Assembly (NCBI GenBank): GCA_947629475.1
Contig: CANRDV010000011.1
Coordinates: 1 to 34,429 of the forward strand
Reading direction: 5' to 3'
DNA from: an uncultured Bacilli bacterium
GTDB taxonomy: Bacteria > Bacillota_I > Bacilli_A > RF39 > UBA660
DNA length: 34,429 nucleotides
Positions 9,330 through 17,479 of this stretch are shown in pieces (positions within the stretch are counted from its first letter, which is position 1; every line of letters begins with the position of its first letter). Under the pieces are notes generated by a model. It did not search any database and was not told the origin of the DNA. It worked only from the letters and a program-made list of their open reading frames with translations. The translations under genes and the position numbers were made by a program.

Positions 9330-10664
9330 TTACTTTAAATTATTTAAGTAATCACAACTTTTACTATTTATCTCATAATCAAGAGGAAGTGTATAACTAT
9401 TATTAGTTCCTGTATAAATATCTCCAATAGCACAAATCAACATTTGATAATATTTTCCTTTATATATTGTATAAGAATTATCTTTTGAAACAAATGCTAT
9501 TTCTGTTAAAGGATTTATATCAATTTCAACATTATTTGTTTTATTTTTAACATCATTTAAATATCCAATATAGTCATATATGATTCCATCTTGGGTTATA
9601 TTCATACTTTCAATATTATAAAAATAACTATTCCCATATTCTGTATCAGCAATTAATACTTTACCAATTTCTTTATTAGTTTTAACATCAACATTAGTTA
9701 TTATTTTTTCTTTTTTAATATTCATTTTTTTCTCTAATTCTTCAGTAATATAATTACTTTTTATAAAGTTCTCTACATCATAATTCATATCCATAACTTT
9801 TATTATTGAAGTGCCATAATTACAATCACTATAATAATGATAATTATTATAATCTGTAATATGAGTTTTTTCATATTCTATACATTTTAAATTACTTAAA
9901 TCAGCCTTTGCATTTTTTAATTGATAATCATAACTAATATCATATAAATTTTTTATACTAAATAAAAGCGATATTAATATCAAAATAATATACATTATAT
10001 TAATGGTTATTTGACCAATTTTTTTGTCTATAGTTAATTGCATAAACAATTTATTAATTAACCTAATTAACATAGTTTTTCTAATAATGATATAAAATAT
10101 AATTGCTCCTAAAAAATTAAGTAAACAATCATCTATATCAAAACTTCCTATGTTAAAAATAAATTGCATAAGTTCTATTATAATTATTAAAGTAAATATA
10201 GTAATAATATATTTTTTAATGTCTTTAAACTTCTCATTTATTAATGGTAGTAATACAGAAAGTGGAGTCAACATTAAAAAATTTCCTATAATATTATATA
10301 ATCCAAATTTTAAGCCTAGAGGACTATTTAATAGTTCTATAATTGATTTAAATGGTATAAAGTTATAATTATAATGTCGTATATTATTATTAATATAACC
10401 ACTACTACTTCTTGCATTTGAAAAAACAAATCCAATTAAAACTACAACATAAATTATTAAATATAAAATTAAATTTTGTTTTCTTTCTTTTTTATCCTTA
10501 ACCAAAAAAGAAGTAATCAAAAGCATAAAAGATGGGATAGCTAGAATATATACATATTTTAATTCTTTTAAATGATTGCTATCTAATTGGTAATAAAAGA
10601 TTAAAAGTAAATAAATAATTATACTAATAATAGTTATAAAATAATTTAAATATTTTTTTATCAT
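9330..10664 (-). CDS. VanZ-like membrane protein with C-terminal extracytoplasmic domain
   Basis: Multiple TM; NFIPFKSI...YNIIGNFLMLTPLSVLLP...ELMQFIFNIGSFDIDDCLLNFLGAIIFY is VanZ-like; start at MIKKYLNY (10664) with GAGGTG RBS. Confidence 0.8.
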   Translation of the reverse strand: MIKKYLNYFITIISIIIYLLLIFYYQLDSNHLKELKYVYILAIPSFMLLITSFLVKDKKERKQNLILYLIIYVVVLIGFVFSNARSSSGYINNNIRHYNYNFIPFKSIIELLNSPLGLKFGLYNIIGNFLMLTPLSVLLPLINEKFKDIKKYIITIFTLIIIIELMQFIFNIGSFDIDDCLLNFLGAIIFYIIIRKTMLIRLINKLFMQLTIDKKIGQITINIMYIILILISLLFSIKNLYDISYDYQLKNAKADLSNLKCIEYEKTHITDYNNYHYYSDCNYGTSIIKVMDMNYDVENFIKSNYITEELEKKMNIKKEKIITNVDVKTNKEIGKVLIADTEYGNSYFYNIESMNITQDGIIYDYIGYLNDVKNKTNNVEIDINPLTEIAFVSKDNSYTIYKGKYYQMLICAIGDIYTGTNNSYTLPLDYEINSKSCDYLNNLK

Positions 10665-10709
10665 AACACACCTCATATTAATCATAGCATACAAATTTTT
10701 AGAAATATA

Positions 10710-10750
10710 GGGAAAATTTTGCCCATTTCATAAAAGGACGAATTTTGTCC
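10710..10750. promoter_or_regulatory. two tandem 15-bp near-palindromes, candidate operators
   Basis: GGGAAAATTTTGCCC (10710-10724) and GGACGAATTTTGTCC (10736-10750), upstream of the VanZ-like gene. Confidence 0.55.
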
Positions 10751-10756
10751 TTTTAT
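10730..10756. terminator. hairpin ATAAAAGGAC-gaatttt-GTCCTTTTAT (overlaps the second near-palindrome)
   Basis: Perfect 10-bp stem; could be a terminator-like or operator structure. Confidence 0.35.
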
Positions 10757-10974
10757 AGGACAAGCATATTTCGTGATTTTCCAAGTAGTTTTTTTCGTTG
10801 TTTACACAATGATAATGATTTACTGATATTCCTTTATCCATATATTTCTTTAAAGTTTTTTCTTATTTTAATAATTGGACTATTATCAAAGACTTTTGTT
10901 TGTAAAATATCAAATACAACAATTCCTACCAAAACACCTAGAACAATTAAAGTAATTTTTAAACTCTTTTTCAT
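10753..10974 (-). pseudogene. remnant of the membrane-anchored family (N-terminal fragment only)
   Basis: DNA closely matches 740-947 and 13455-13662 (KKxLKITLIVLGVLVGIVV... to TKYACP region) with indels and frame disruption; C-terminal part absent. Confidence 0.8.
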
Positions 10975-10988
10975 ATTTTTTTCCTAAT

Positions 10989-11005
10989 ACAAATTACTAT
11001 TTATT
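10989..11005 (-). repeat. junction repeat copy D (ACAAATTACTATTTATT)
   Basis: One mismatch to consensus, 15 bp upstream of the pseudogene start. Confidence 0.75.
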
Positions 11006-11025
11006 TGACTTATATAAATTGTAAT

Positions 11026-11754
11026 TTATTTTCTTCTTAAACTTAATATTTTTTTGGGTTTATCTTCATTGTACGAAACAATAACATCTTGTCCTACTTG
11101 TGTAAGACTTTCATCCCAAGCAACTATTTTCTTTCCAACATATTCGTTATCATTGACATTATATTGGACTTGTAATGATGATGGAAATATAGCACCATCT
11201 AAAGTTGTTGTTCTAATAGTTTTTTTATTGATTTTCAACCACCATAATTTTTTTACTTTAATTATTTTTCCTATTGTTTCTTCATTACTCATAATTTGTT
11301 TACCTCCTAATAAATTACGAACTATAACCTCATTTATTATTAAAATAAATAATGCAATTATAAATGTATATTCTAATTCTTTTATACCCTTATAAAATGA
11401 ATATATAAACAAGATTAATATTAGTGTAATAGAAACATAAAAATCTAATAAATGTAATCTTTGTTTTTTCTTGCTATATAATTCATTATTTTTTAAAATA
11501 TTAACAACATTCTTATCAGACTTTTCTTTATAATCTTTATTACTAATTTTTTCACAAGCAAATAGTTCGTTTATTGTAATATCAAGTTCGTTACATAATC
11601 TTTCAATGATAGAATAATCAGGTAATCTTCTACCATTTTCCCAATTAGATATAGCACGATCAGTAACATCAAGTTTTAAAGCAAGTTCTTGTTGTGTCAT
11701 ATTTTTTTCTTTACGACATTTTGCAATAAACTTTCCTATTTTTTCTTGACTCAT
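11026..11754 (-). CDS. XRE-family regulator with TM segments and C-terminal domain
   Basis: HTH near-identical to the 1-245 fragment; two TM; C-terminal GKIIKVKKLWW...VGQDVIVSYNEDKPKKI. Confidence 0.85.
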   Translation of the reverse strand: MSQEKIGKFIAKCRKEKNMTQQELALKLDVTDRAISNWENGRRLPDYSIIERLCNELDITINELFACEKISNKDYKEKSDKNVVNILKNNELYSKKKQRLHLLDFYVSITLILILFIYSFYKGIKELEYTFIIALFILIINEVIVRNLLGGKQIMSNEETIGKIIKVKKLWWLKINKKTIRTTTLDGAIFPSSLQVQYNVNDNEYVGKKIVAWDESLTQVGQDVIVSYNEDKPKKILSLRRK

Positions 11755-11824
11755 AATTTGCTCCTTTCATACTCAATTATAATATTTAATTATTTAAAAG
11801 TAACCAAACAGAGTGTGGAGTTTA

Positions 11825-11841
11825 ACAAATAACAATTTATT
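11825..11841 (-). repeat. degenerate junction repeat copy E (ACAAATAACAATTTATT)
   Basis: Three differences from consensus, at the equivalent junction position. Confidence 0.5.
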
Positions 11842-11858
11842 CATATAATAAACTATAA

Positions 11859-12041
11859 CTATTTTTTATTCTTGCTTTTTTCATTAATACTTAATTGTGA
11901 AAAGATAACACTAAACAAACTTGGTATTACAGCATATCCTGCATTTACTTCTCCTTTATTTATTAGTACATAACCTGCACCAATAAAAGTTAATATACAA
12001 AATACAAATGATAATATTCTAAATATTTTCTGTTTTTGCAT
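11859..12041 (-). CDS. small two-TM protein (60 aa)
   Basis: Hydrophobic ORF; GGAGG-type RBS (GAAGGAGG). Confidence 0.6.
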   Translation of the reverse strand: MQKQKIFRILSFVFCILTFIGAGYVLINKGEVNAGYAVIPSLFSVIFSQLSINEKSKNKK

Positions 12042-12072
12042 AAAATTTTACCTCCTTCAAATTGTAACTATT

Positions 12073-12639
12073 TTAATCACAAGAACCATTATTGTTTGTA
12101 AAATATTCTTCAATATTATTAACTGAATCTTTAAGATTATTAAAATCAACTATATCTTTTAATTCTTTTTCCATTTGGTTAGAACAATTATCACATTTGA
12201 AATAATTATCAATACCAAGTTCTATTTGATATTGTTCGTTATTTAAAGTACATATCATTGTTGCACTACTTAAAACATTATCCACATCTACCTTATCTTT
12301 TGTTCTAAAACTACTAAAAACAATCATAGCAATTACAATAAATATAATGTAAATGATAAATATTACTCCAAACACTTTTAGCAATTTAATAATTATACCT
12401 GCTAATCTTTCGGTATTACTTACCTTATTCAATAAAACTTCTTTTCGTTCGTTATCTAATAAGTCATCAATACTAACATTTAGGGCTTTAGATAATAATT
12501 TTAGTTGCTCTGGATTTGGTGCTGTTTCGTTTAACTCCCAATTAGAAATAGTTTGTCTTGTAACATTTACTTGTTCTCCTAATTGTTCTTGTGAAAGACC
12601 TTGTTTTTTTCTTAATTTTAAAATTTTTTCGCCTAACAT
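12073..12639 (-). CDS. XRE-family regulator with one TM segment
   Basis: MLGEKILKLRKKQGLSQEQLGEQVNVTRQTISNWELNETAPNPEQL; RBS GAAAGGAG. Confidence 0.85.
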   Translation of the reverse strand: MLGEKILKLRKKQGLSQEQLGEQVNVTRQTISNWELNETAPNPEQLKLLSKALNVSIDDLLDNERKEVLLNKVSNTERLAGIIIKLLKVFGVIFIIYIIFIVIAMIVFSSFRTKDKVDVDNVLSSATMICTLNNEQYQIELGIDNYFKCDNCSNQMEKELKDIVDFNNLKDSVNNIEEYFTNNNGSCD

Positions 12640-12745
12640 ATTTTTTCTCCTTTCACATATAATTATAAATAAACTTCACTTAACAAATCTACCAAAGACC
12701 TTTTGAACTTTGTCAAAGAGTTTTAACATTTCAATAATTATTCAT

Positions 12746-12762
12746 ACAAATTACTATTTACT
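12746..12762 (-). repeat. junction repeat copy G (ACAAATTACTATTTACT)
   Basis: Near-consensus between genes 12787-13662 and 12073-12639. Confidence 0.75.
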
Positions 12763-12786
12763 TTACTTTTTTATCTTTTTATTTAT

Positions 12787-13662
12787 TTAAATTTCTAAAT
12801 CGTTTATTGTCATATCTTTAGTACCTATATAAACATCTCTATTTCCATTTAAAGTATTACATTTAATAATTGTGTAATTACCATACTGATATATCATACT
12901 ACCACCATCTTTATATATATCGCCTGTTATATTGTTTTTATTTAAATCTTCGTTTGCTTTTTCAAGAATTTCATTCATTGTTATTTTATTTTGTAATAGT
13001 GCCTCTCTTAATGGAATACTATTTTCTGTTAATTCTGTATCACTATTAAAGTTTATAGCAATATGTCCTTCAAAAGCATATACATTATAATCTATATCTT
13101 TAATTTCATTTTTACCTATAATTAATTCTTTTTGTTTTGGTTTTATTGCTGTTTTTTGATAGAATACAAGATTAAATTGATTAATTAATTGTTTATTCTC
13201 TAAAAGTTTATCACCTGTTATACCAAGTTCGGCATCATCTCCTTGTAACGAAATTTCAATGATATATTTTCCATCAACTTCATATTTAAGAATATAAATA
13301 CCACTACCAATATCAATAGTATTTCCTAGTATTTCAACTATGTCTTTATAAGTCATAGATGGTGTGAGTTTTGATACTTGTTCAGATGTAACTTTAGACA
13401 TCGTATCTGTTACATTATTTTTTTTATAAATAGGACAGGTATATTTAGTGATTTTCCAAGTAGTTTTTTCTTCGTTGTTTCCACAATGATAATGATTAAC
13501 TAATATTCCTTTATCCATATATTGTACATAACCATCTTTAAAGTCTTTTCTTATTTTAATAAGTGGACTATTATCAAAAACTTTTGCTTGTAAAGTATCA
13601 AGTACAACAATTCCTACCAAAACACCTAGAACAATTAAAGTAATTTTTAAACCTTTTTTCAT
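12787..13662 (-). CDS. membrane-anchored protein with inserted BLIP/SmpA-like domain
   Basis: Shares ends with the 204-aa paralogue; insert MSKVTSEQVSKLTPSMTYKDIVEILGNTIDIGSGIYILKYEVDGKYIIEISLQG. Confidence 0.8.
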   Translation of the reverse strand: MKKGLKITLIVLGVLVGIVVLDTLQAKVFDNSPLIKIRKDFKDGYVQYMDKGILVNHYHCGNNEEKTTWKITKYTCPIYKKNNVTDTMSKVTSEQVSKLTPSMTYKDIVEILGNTIDIGSGIYILKYEVDGKYIIEISLQGDDAELGITGDKLLENKQLINQFNLVFYQKTAIKPKQKELIIGKNEIKDIDYNVYAFEGHIAINFNSDTELTENSIPLREALLQNKITMNEILEKANEDLNKNNITGDIYKDGGSMIYQYGNYTIIKCNTLNGNRDVYIGTKDMTINDLEI

Positions 13663-13677
13663 ATTTCCTCCATTTCT

Positions 13678-13694
13678 ACAAATTACTATTTATC
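13678..13694 (-). repeat. junction repeat copy H (ACAAATTACTATTTATC)
   Basis: Exact consensus; supplies the TAG stop of the 62-aa gene. Confidence 0.8.
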
Positions 13695-13874
13695 TTTTTT
13701 ATCATTATATTTTTTAAATATTAGAGAAGTCAAAACTCCTAGCGAAATACCAAAACAAATTCCAACTCCAATTCCTGCATAACTATTTAATACTTTGCAA
13801 AAAACAATACTAAAAAGAATTGTCATTGATATTCCAACACTAAATCCAACACTTAAATATGATCCTCGTTTCAT
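13686..13874 (-). CDS. small two-TM protein (62 aa)
   Basis: Hydrophobic ORF MKRGSYLSVGFSVGISMTILFSIVF...; GAGGTG RBS. Confidence 0.65.
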   Translation of the reverse strand: MKRGSYLSVGFSVGISMTILFSIVFCKVLNSYAGIGVGICFGISLGVLTSLIFKKYNDKKDK

Positions 13875-13888
13875 TTTTCACACCTCTT

Positions 13889-13904
13889 ACAATTACTATT
13901 TATT
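13889..13904 (-). repeat. junction repeat copy I (ACAATTACTATTTATT, one base shorter)
   Basis: Near-consensus between genes 13933-14469 and 13686-13874. Confidence 0.7.
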
Positions 13905-13932
13905 TTTTTGATAAGCATAATTTTTTTTCTTT

Positions 13933-14469
13933 TTAATCAGCATAAGTTTCACATTTTAAATCTTTTAAAGAACATCTTAAATTTATATTTATAATATGTT
14001 CATTATTATCATCATCTGTCATGGCATAAATATAAATATAAATATAATCATTTTCTATATTATGTAGGGTTGCAGGTGAAATACTTTTATAATATTGAAA
14101 ATCTAACTTTTTTTTATCTACTTTTTCATGATTTAAACTATATTCATATATTTTATATCCATATAGAATATAAAGTTTATTATCATATAGTTCACTACCA
14201 ATTTTATCATTAAATTTTTCTAGTAAAATATAATCATCATCTTTCAATTCATAAAATAGTCCATATTCAAATCCTTCCGAATATTCAGGAGTAATATTAG
14301 CAATAGCATACGTTTGAGACCAACCTTCTGGTGTTGCCATATTATAGTAGATAGTATTTTCATTAGTTAAAAGATTATAATGTTCATAATTATCTTCTTC
14401 TTTTTTACATCCATTTGTTAATATTACTAAACTACAACATAATAAAATAGTTAATACTAATTTTTTCAT
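13933..14469 (-). CDS. lipoprotein
   Basis: MKKLVLTILLCCSLVILTNGCKKEE signal peptide with lipobox-like LTNGC; start set at 14469. Confidence 0.75.
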   Translation of the reverse strand: MKKLVLTILLCCSLVILTNGCKKEEDNYEHYNLLTNENTIYYNMATPEGWSQTYAIANITPEYSEGFEYGLFYELKDDDYILLEKFNDKIGSELYDNKLYILYGYKIYEYSLNHEKVDKKKLDFQYYKSISPATLHNIENDYIYIYIYAMTDDDNNEHIININLRCSLKDLKCETYAD

Positions 14470-14482
14470 AAATTCCTCCAAT

Positions 14483-14499
14483 ACAAATTACTATTCATT
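14483..14499 (-). repeat. junction repeat copy J (ACAAATTACTATTCATT)
   Basis: Near-consensus, 14 bp upstream of start codon 14469. Confidence 0.7.
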
Positions 14500-14538
14500 T
14501 TACTAACATTAGAACATAATTTCACATTTTATATCATA

Positions 14539-15117
14539 TCAATATTTTATTTTAAATAAATCAAATACATCCAGTTTAACCTTTTTTAAGTTACTTTTTA
14601 TTTTTCTATTAGTATACTTTTTTGCATATATGTCTAAATACTTTTCTATCTTATTGATATCAAACTTCGAATTAATATAGCAATTTCTATTAAATAATTT
14701 TTGTATAATAAATATCGTAAACGTATTAGCATCTACCTCTATATCTTGTTTATAAAAATCTTCATTACCAAAATTTATATAATTATCAAAATTATGTTTC
14801 CAAATGGCTAATATATTTTTATCTTCTGATGACATATTCGGATTCAATATTTGTTGATATTGAAAGAAATGTCTATATTCGTGAGTTACAGAAAATATCT
14901 CATCATGTGTTTCCATATTATGTTTGTCTAAATTAATATATATAATATTATGTTCTGTAAAAAATTTTGCATTTATATCAATATATTTAATATCTACTTC
15001 TTGATCATTATAAATAATCTTTTTATTTTTTGCAATTACTAAATTAGGTTTAATTTTCAACCGTAATACTAATCCTAAAAATTCTATATATTTTTTATAA
15101 TATTCAACTATTTCCAT
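14539..15117 (-). CDS. zincin-like putative metallopeptidase
   Basis: SVTHEYRHFFQYQ contains HEXXH; downstream EVDANTF resembles the third-ligand region of ImmA/IrrE-type proteins. Confidence 0.55.
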   Translation of the reverse strand: MEIVEYYKKYIEFLGLVLRLKIKPNLVIAKNKKIIYNDQEVDIKYIDINAKFFTEHNIIYINLDKHNMETHDEIFSVTHEYRHFFQYQQILNPNMSSEDKNILAIWKHNFDNYINFGNEDFYKQDIEVDANTFTIFIIQKLFNRNCYINSKFDINKIEKYLDIYAKKYTNRKIKSNLKKVKLDVFDLFKIKY

Positions 15118-15162
15118 TTTTCCATCTCCTTAATTAACCTCATTTAATTTTCCAATATAATT

Positions 15163-15366
15163 TTAAATTTCCAAAGTATCTTCAATTTCTCCTGTTTCAT
15201 CATATTCAACAAACCAAACTTTTCCATTATCTTTTTTCTCTATTATCTCACAATCATTACAATTACCATCAGAATAATTTAAACTCACTATTAAATCTAA
15301 ATTTTGAACTTCATCGCCCATTTTCTCTTTGAATGATTTTAAAATTTTTTCTTCCAAACTTAACAA
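15163..15366 (-). CDS. small acidic hypothetical protein (67 aa, TTG start)
   Basis: Strong GGAGGGAGG RBS; promoter-like GGTATAATG upstream. Confidence 0.6.
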   Translation of the reverse strand: MLSLEEKILKSFKEKMGDEVQNLDLIVSLNYSDGNCNDCEIIEKKDNGKVWFVEYDETGEIEDTLEI

Positions 15367-15437
15367 TCAAATTACCTCCCTCCTGAAAATAAGTAATTGA
15401 TATAATAACATTATACCATACTTGAATAATTATTACT

Positions 15438-15464
15438 ATAAAAAAAGATACCTTTTGAAGTATC
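15438..15464 (-). terminator. rho-independent terminator downstream of the XRE pair
   Basis: Minus strand GATACTTCAAAAGGTATC followed by TTTTTT(T). Confidence 0.65.
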
Positions 15465-15652
15465 ATTAATAATTTTAAAATATATTATTTAATTTTCTTG
15501 ATATCAGTTCTATCAACCAAATAATTAATTATTATTTTTTAAAAAGTTGAATAAATAAAATAAATTGAAAACACGGACAAAAAAAGTCCATAAAAAGATT
15601 TAAATTTAAAATAATATTTGATATAATAATGTTGAAAATCAAATATGTAATT

Positions 15653-15967
15653 TTATTTTAAAAACTCATCAAGAGATTTATCAAAAATCCAAGATAATTT
15701 GACTAAATTTTCAAGGCTAATATATTTATGCTTATCATTTTCATTTTCCAATCTTTTATAATGGACTATACTTATATTTAAATAATCAGCAATATTAGTT
15801 ATACTATATGGGTTTTCAGTACCCACAGCACCTCGATGCAGTTCTTTATATTTATTGTAGTACTCTAGTCTTAATTCATGTAAATTTTTACATATCTTAT
15901 GTCTAATTTTATCTATATCAAAATCATCAATTTTTTCATAAATTTGATATATCTCTAAAATTTTCAT
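15653..15967 (-). CDS. XRE/HTH-like regulator
   Basis: YSITNIADYLNISIVHYKRLENENDKHKYISLENLVKLSWIFDKSLDEFL; start placed at MKILEIYQ. Confidence 0.65.
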   Translation of the reverse strand: MKILEIYQIYEKIDDFDIDKIRHKICKNLHELRLEYYNKYKELHRGAVGTENPYSITNIADYLNISIVHYKRLENENDKHKYISLENLVKLSWIFDKSLDEFLK

Positions 15968-16077
15968 TTTTCGATCACCCAATATTATTATTGCATTTGC
16001 AGAATAATTTTTGGTATCATATAGAGACATTTGCTAAAAAGTGTGTTATAATTTATAGGTAAATGAATTTTATATAA

Positions 16078-16290
16078 TTATTTTTTGCGAACAATAACTT
16101 CTATGTCATGTGTTTTACAAATATTTAAAAATATTGATAAACTAACATTTGCTCTTCCATATTCATAATCTTGAATTGTTTTTGGACTTTTATGTATAGA
16201 TTTAGCAAATTCTTTTTGAGTTAATTCAGTCCATTCTCTTAGAATTTTAATTATATCTTTTACTTTATAATCATTAGCTCTTAACTGCAT
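16078..16290 (-). CDS. XRE-family HTH protein (70 aa)
   Basis: IKILREWTELTQKEFAKSIHKSPKTIQDYEYGRANVSLSIFLNICKTHDIEV. Confidence 0.85.
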   Translation of the reverse strand: MQLRANDYKVKDIIKILREWTELTQKEFAKSIHKSPKTIQDYEYGRANVSLSIFLNICKTHDIEVIVRKK

Positions 16291-16365
16291 TTATCTATAC
16301 ACCTTCTTTCACAGTTTAACCAAACTAAATATATAATACACCAAAAGGGATTTTTAGTGTCTGAT

Positions 16366-16386
16366 TTGCCGGAACACATCCGGCAA
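16366..16386. promoter_or_regulatory. perfect GC-rich palindrome, candidate operator
   Basis: TTGCCGGA-ACACA-TCCGGCAA in the divergent control region between 16290 and 16444. Confidence 0.65.
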
Positions 16387-16443
16387 TACAAGTTATTATT
16401 TACAAAAATAACAAAAATATACAAAGATTGGAGATGATAATTT

Positions 16444-17479
16444 ATGAATAATATAACAAAAGAAAGTTTAATTGAATTAACATTTAATTCAACAATGGAA
16501 ATTAAAAACTATCTATTAAAATTACTTGAAGACCATAAGCAAGAATTTAATAATTATTGTATAATAAAAAAAATAATAGATAATACGAGTATAGAACTAT
16601 TTGAGGCAAAAAAAAGTTGCAAAAACAGCAATGATAATAAATATTTTTTAAAAGGGTTTTATACTTGTTTATATAAATATAATTCACTTATAAATCAACT
16701 ACAGCTTATTTTTGGAAAGGATAATGACTTTAATTATGAATTAATCAGCAAATACTATTTTTATAGTAAACAAATTCAAAGGTTTATTCATTATAAATTC
16801 TTTAAAACTTATTCCAACTTATTCTAAAGAAGAGATCGAAAAAGAATTTAATACAGATATAATTCATACTATTAGTGTTTCATTATTTAATTTAAGAAGA
16901 TTTTATATTATTCATTACAAATCATACAATAATACCAAAAACTTAAATGAAAACGAAATAAGAGAAAATGACTACTATAACATATTATTAAAAATAGGAA
17001 AATGTTTAAGTAAAGAAAGTATTATTGCAATTTTTAAAATTAAAAAAGTAACTTCATGTGAATTAAAAAATAATAATTTAATAACTGAAATTGATAATAT
17101 TATTAGTGATTTAAATCATAGTAAATTAAATATAAAAATTGCTAAACAAGAAATGAATTTAGAATTTAAAAAAATTATTAATACTTTTATTTCAAACTTA
17201 GATTCATTTAAAAATACTTATAAAGATTATAGTATTAATGATGTTGATACGAATATTATTGATCAACAATTTAAAATAATTTTATTACAATTCAATATAC
17301 TTTACAAAAAAGCCAAATATAACATCAAAATTATTCAAACAAATTTAAAGCTTTACTCATATATATACAAAAATAATAGCACTCATAACATATCTATTGA
17401 TAGAATTTATAGTGCATTTGATTTCAGCAGAATTTTTTATATCATAAATGAATTAAATGAGAAAGGAGGATTATGTTGA
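16444..17479 (+). pseudogene. orphan helical protein gene with one frame disruption (or sequence error)
   Basis: ORF 16444-16827 continues in the +1 frame (...LKLIPTYSKEEIEKEFNTDIIHTISVSLFNLRRFYIIHYK...) through MNLEFKK (17153) to 17479; RBS GGAGATGAT before 16444. Confidence 0.65.

Noticed and set aside
10150-10368. Plus-strand ORF inside the VanZ-like gene
   Set aside because: Antisense, no RBS, low-complexity
10745-10987. 80-aa plus-strand ORF
   Set aside because: Antisense to the degenerate membrane-anchored gene copy, which explains the DNA better
11054-11395. 113-aa plus-strand ORF
   Set aside because: Antisense to XRE gene 11026-11754
12353-12706. 117-aa plus-strand ORF
   Set aside because: Antisense to the XRE gene 12073-12639
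316-14499. CRISPR array interpretation of the dispersed 17-bp repeat
   Set aside because: Spacing is irregular and the intervals are whole genes, with no cas genes; not a CRISPR array
15480-15650. Dyads GGAC-a7-GTCC and ATATTTGAT-N15-ATCAAATAT
   Set aside because: Lie just downstream of the XRE pair in very AT-rich intergenic DNA; may be terminator remnants, no independent support
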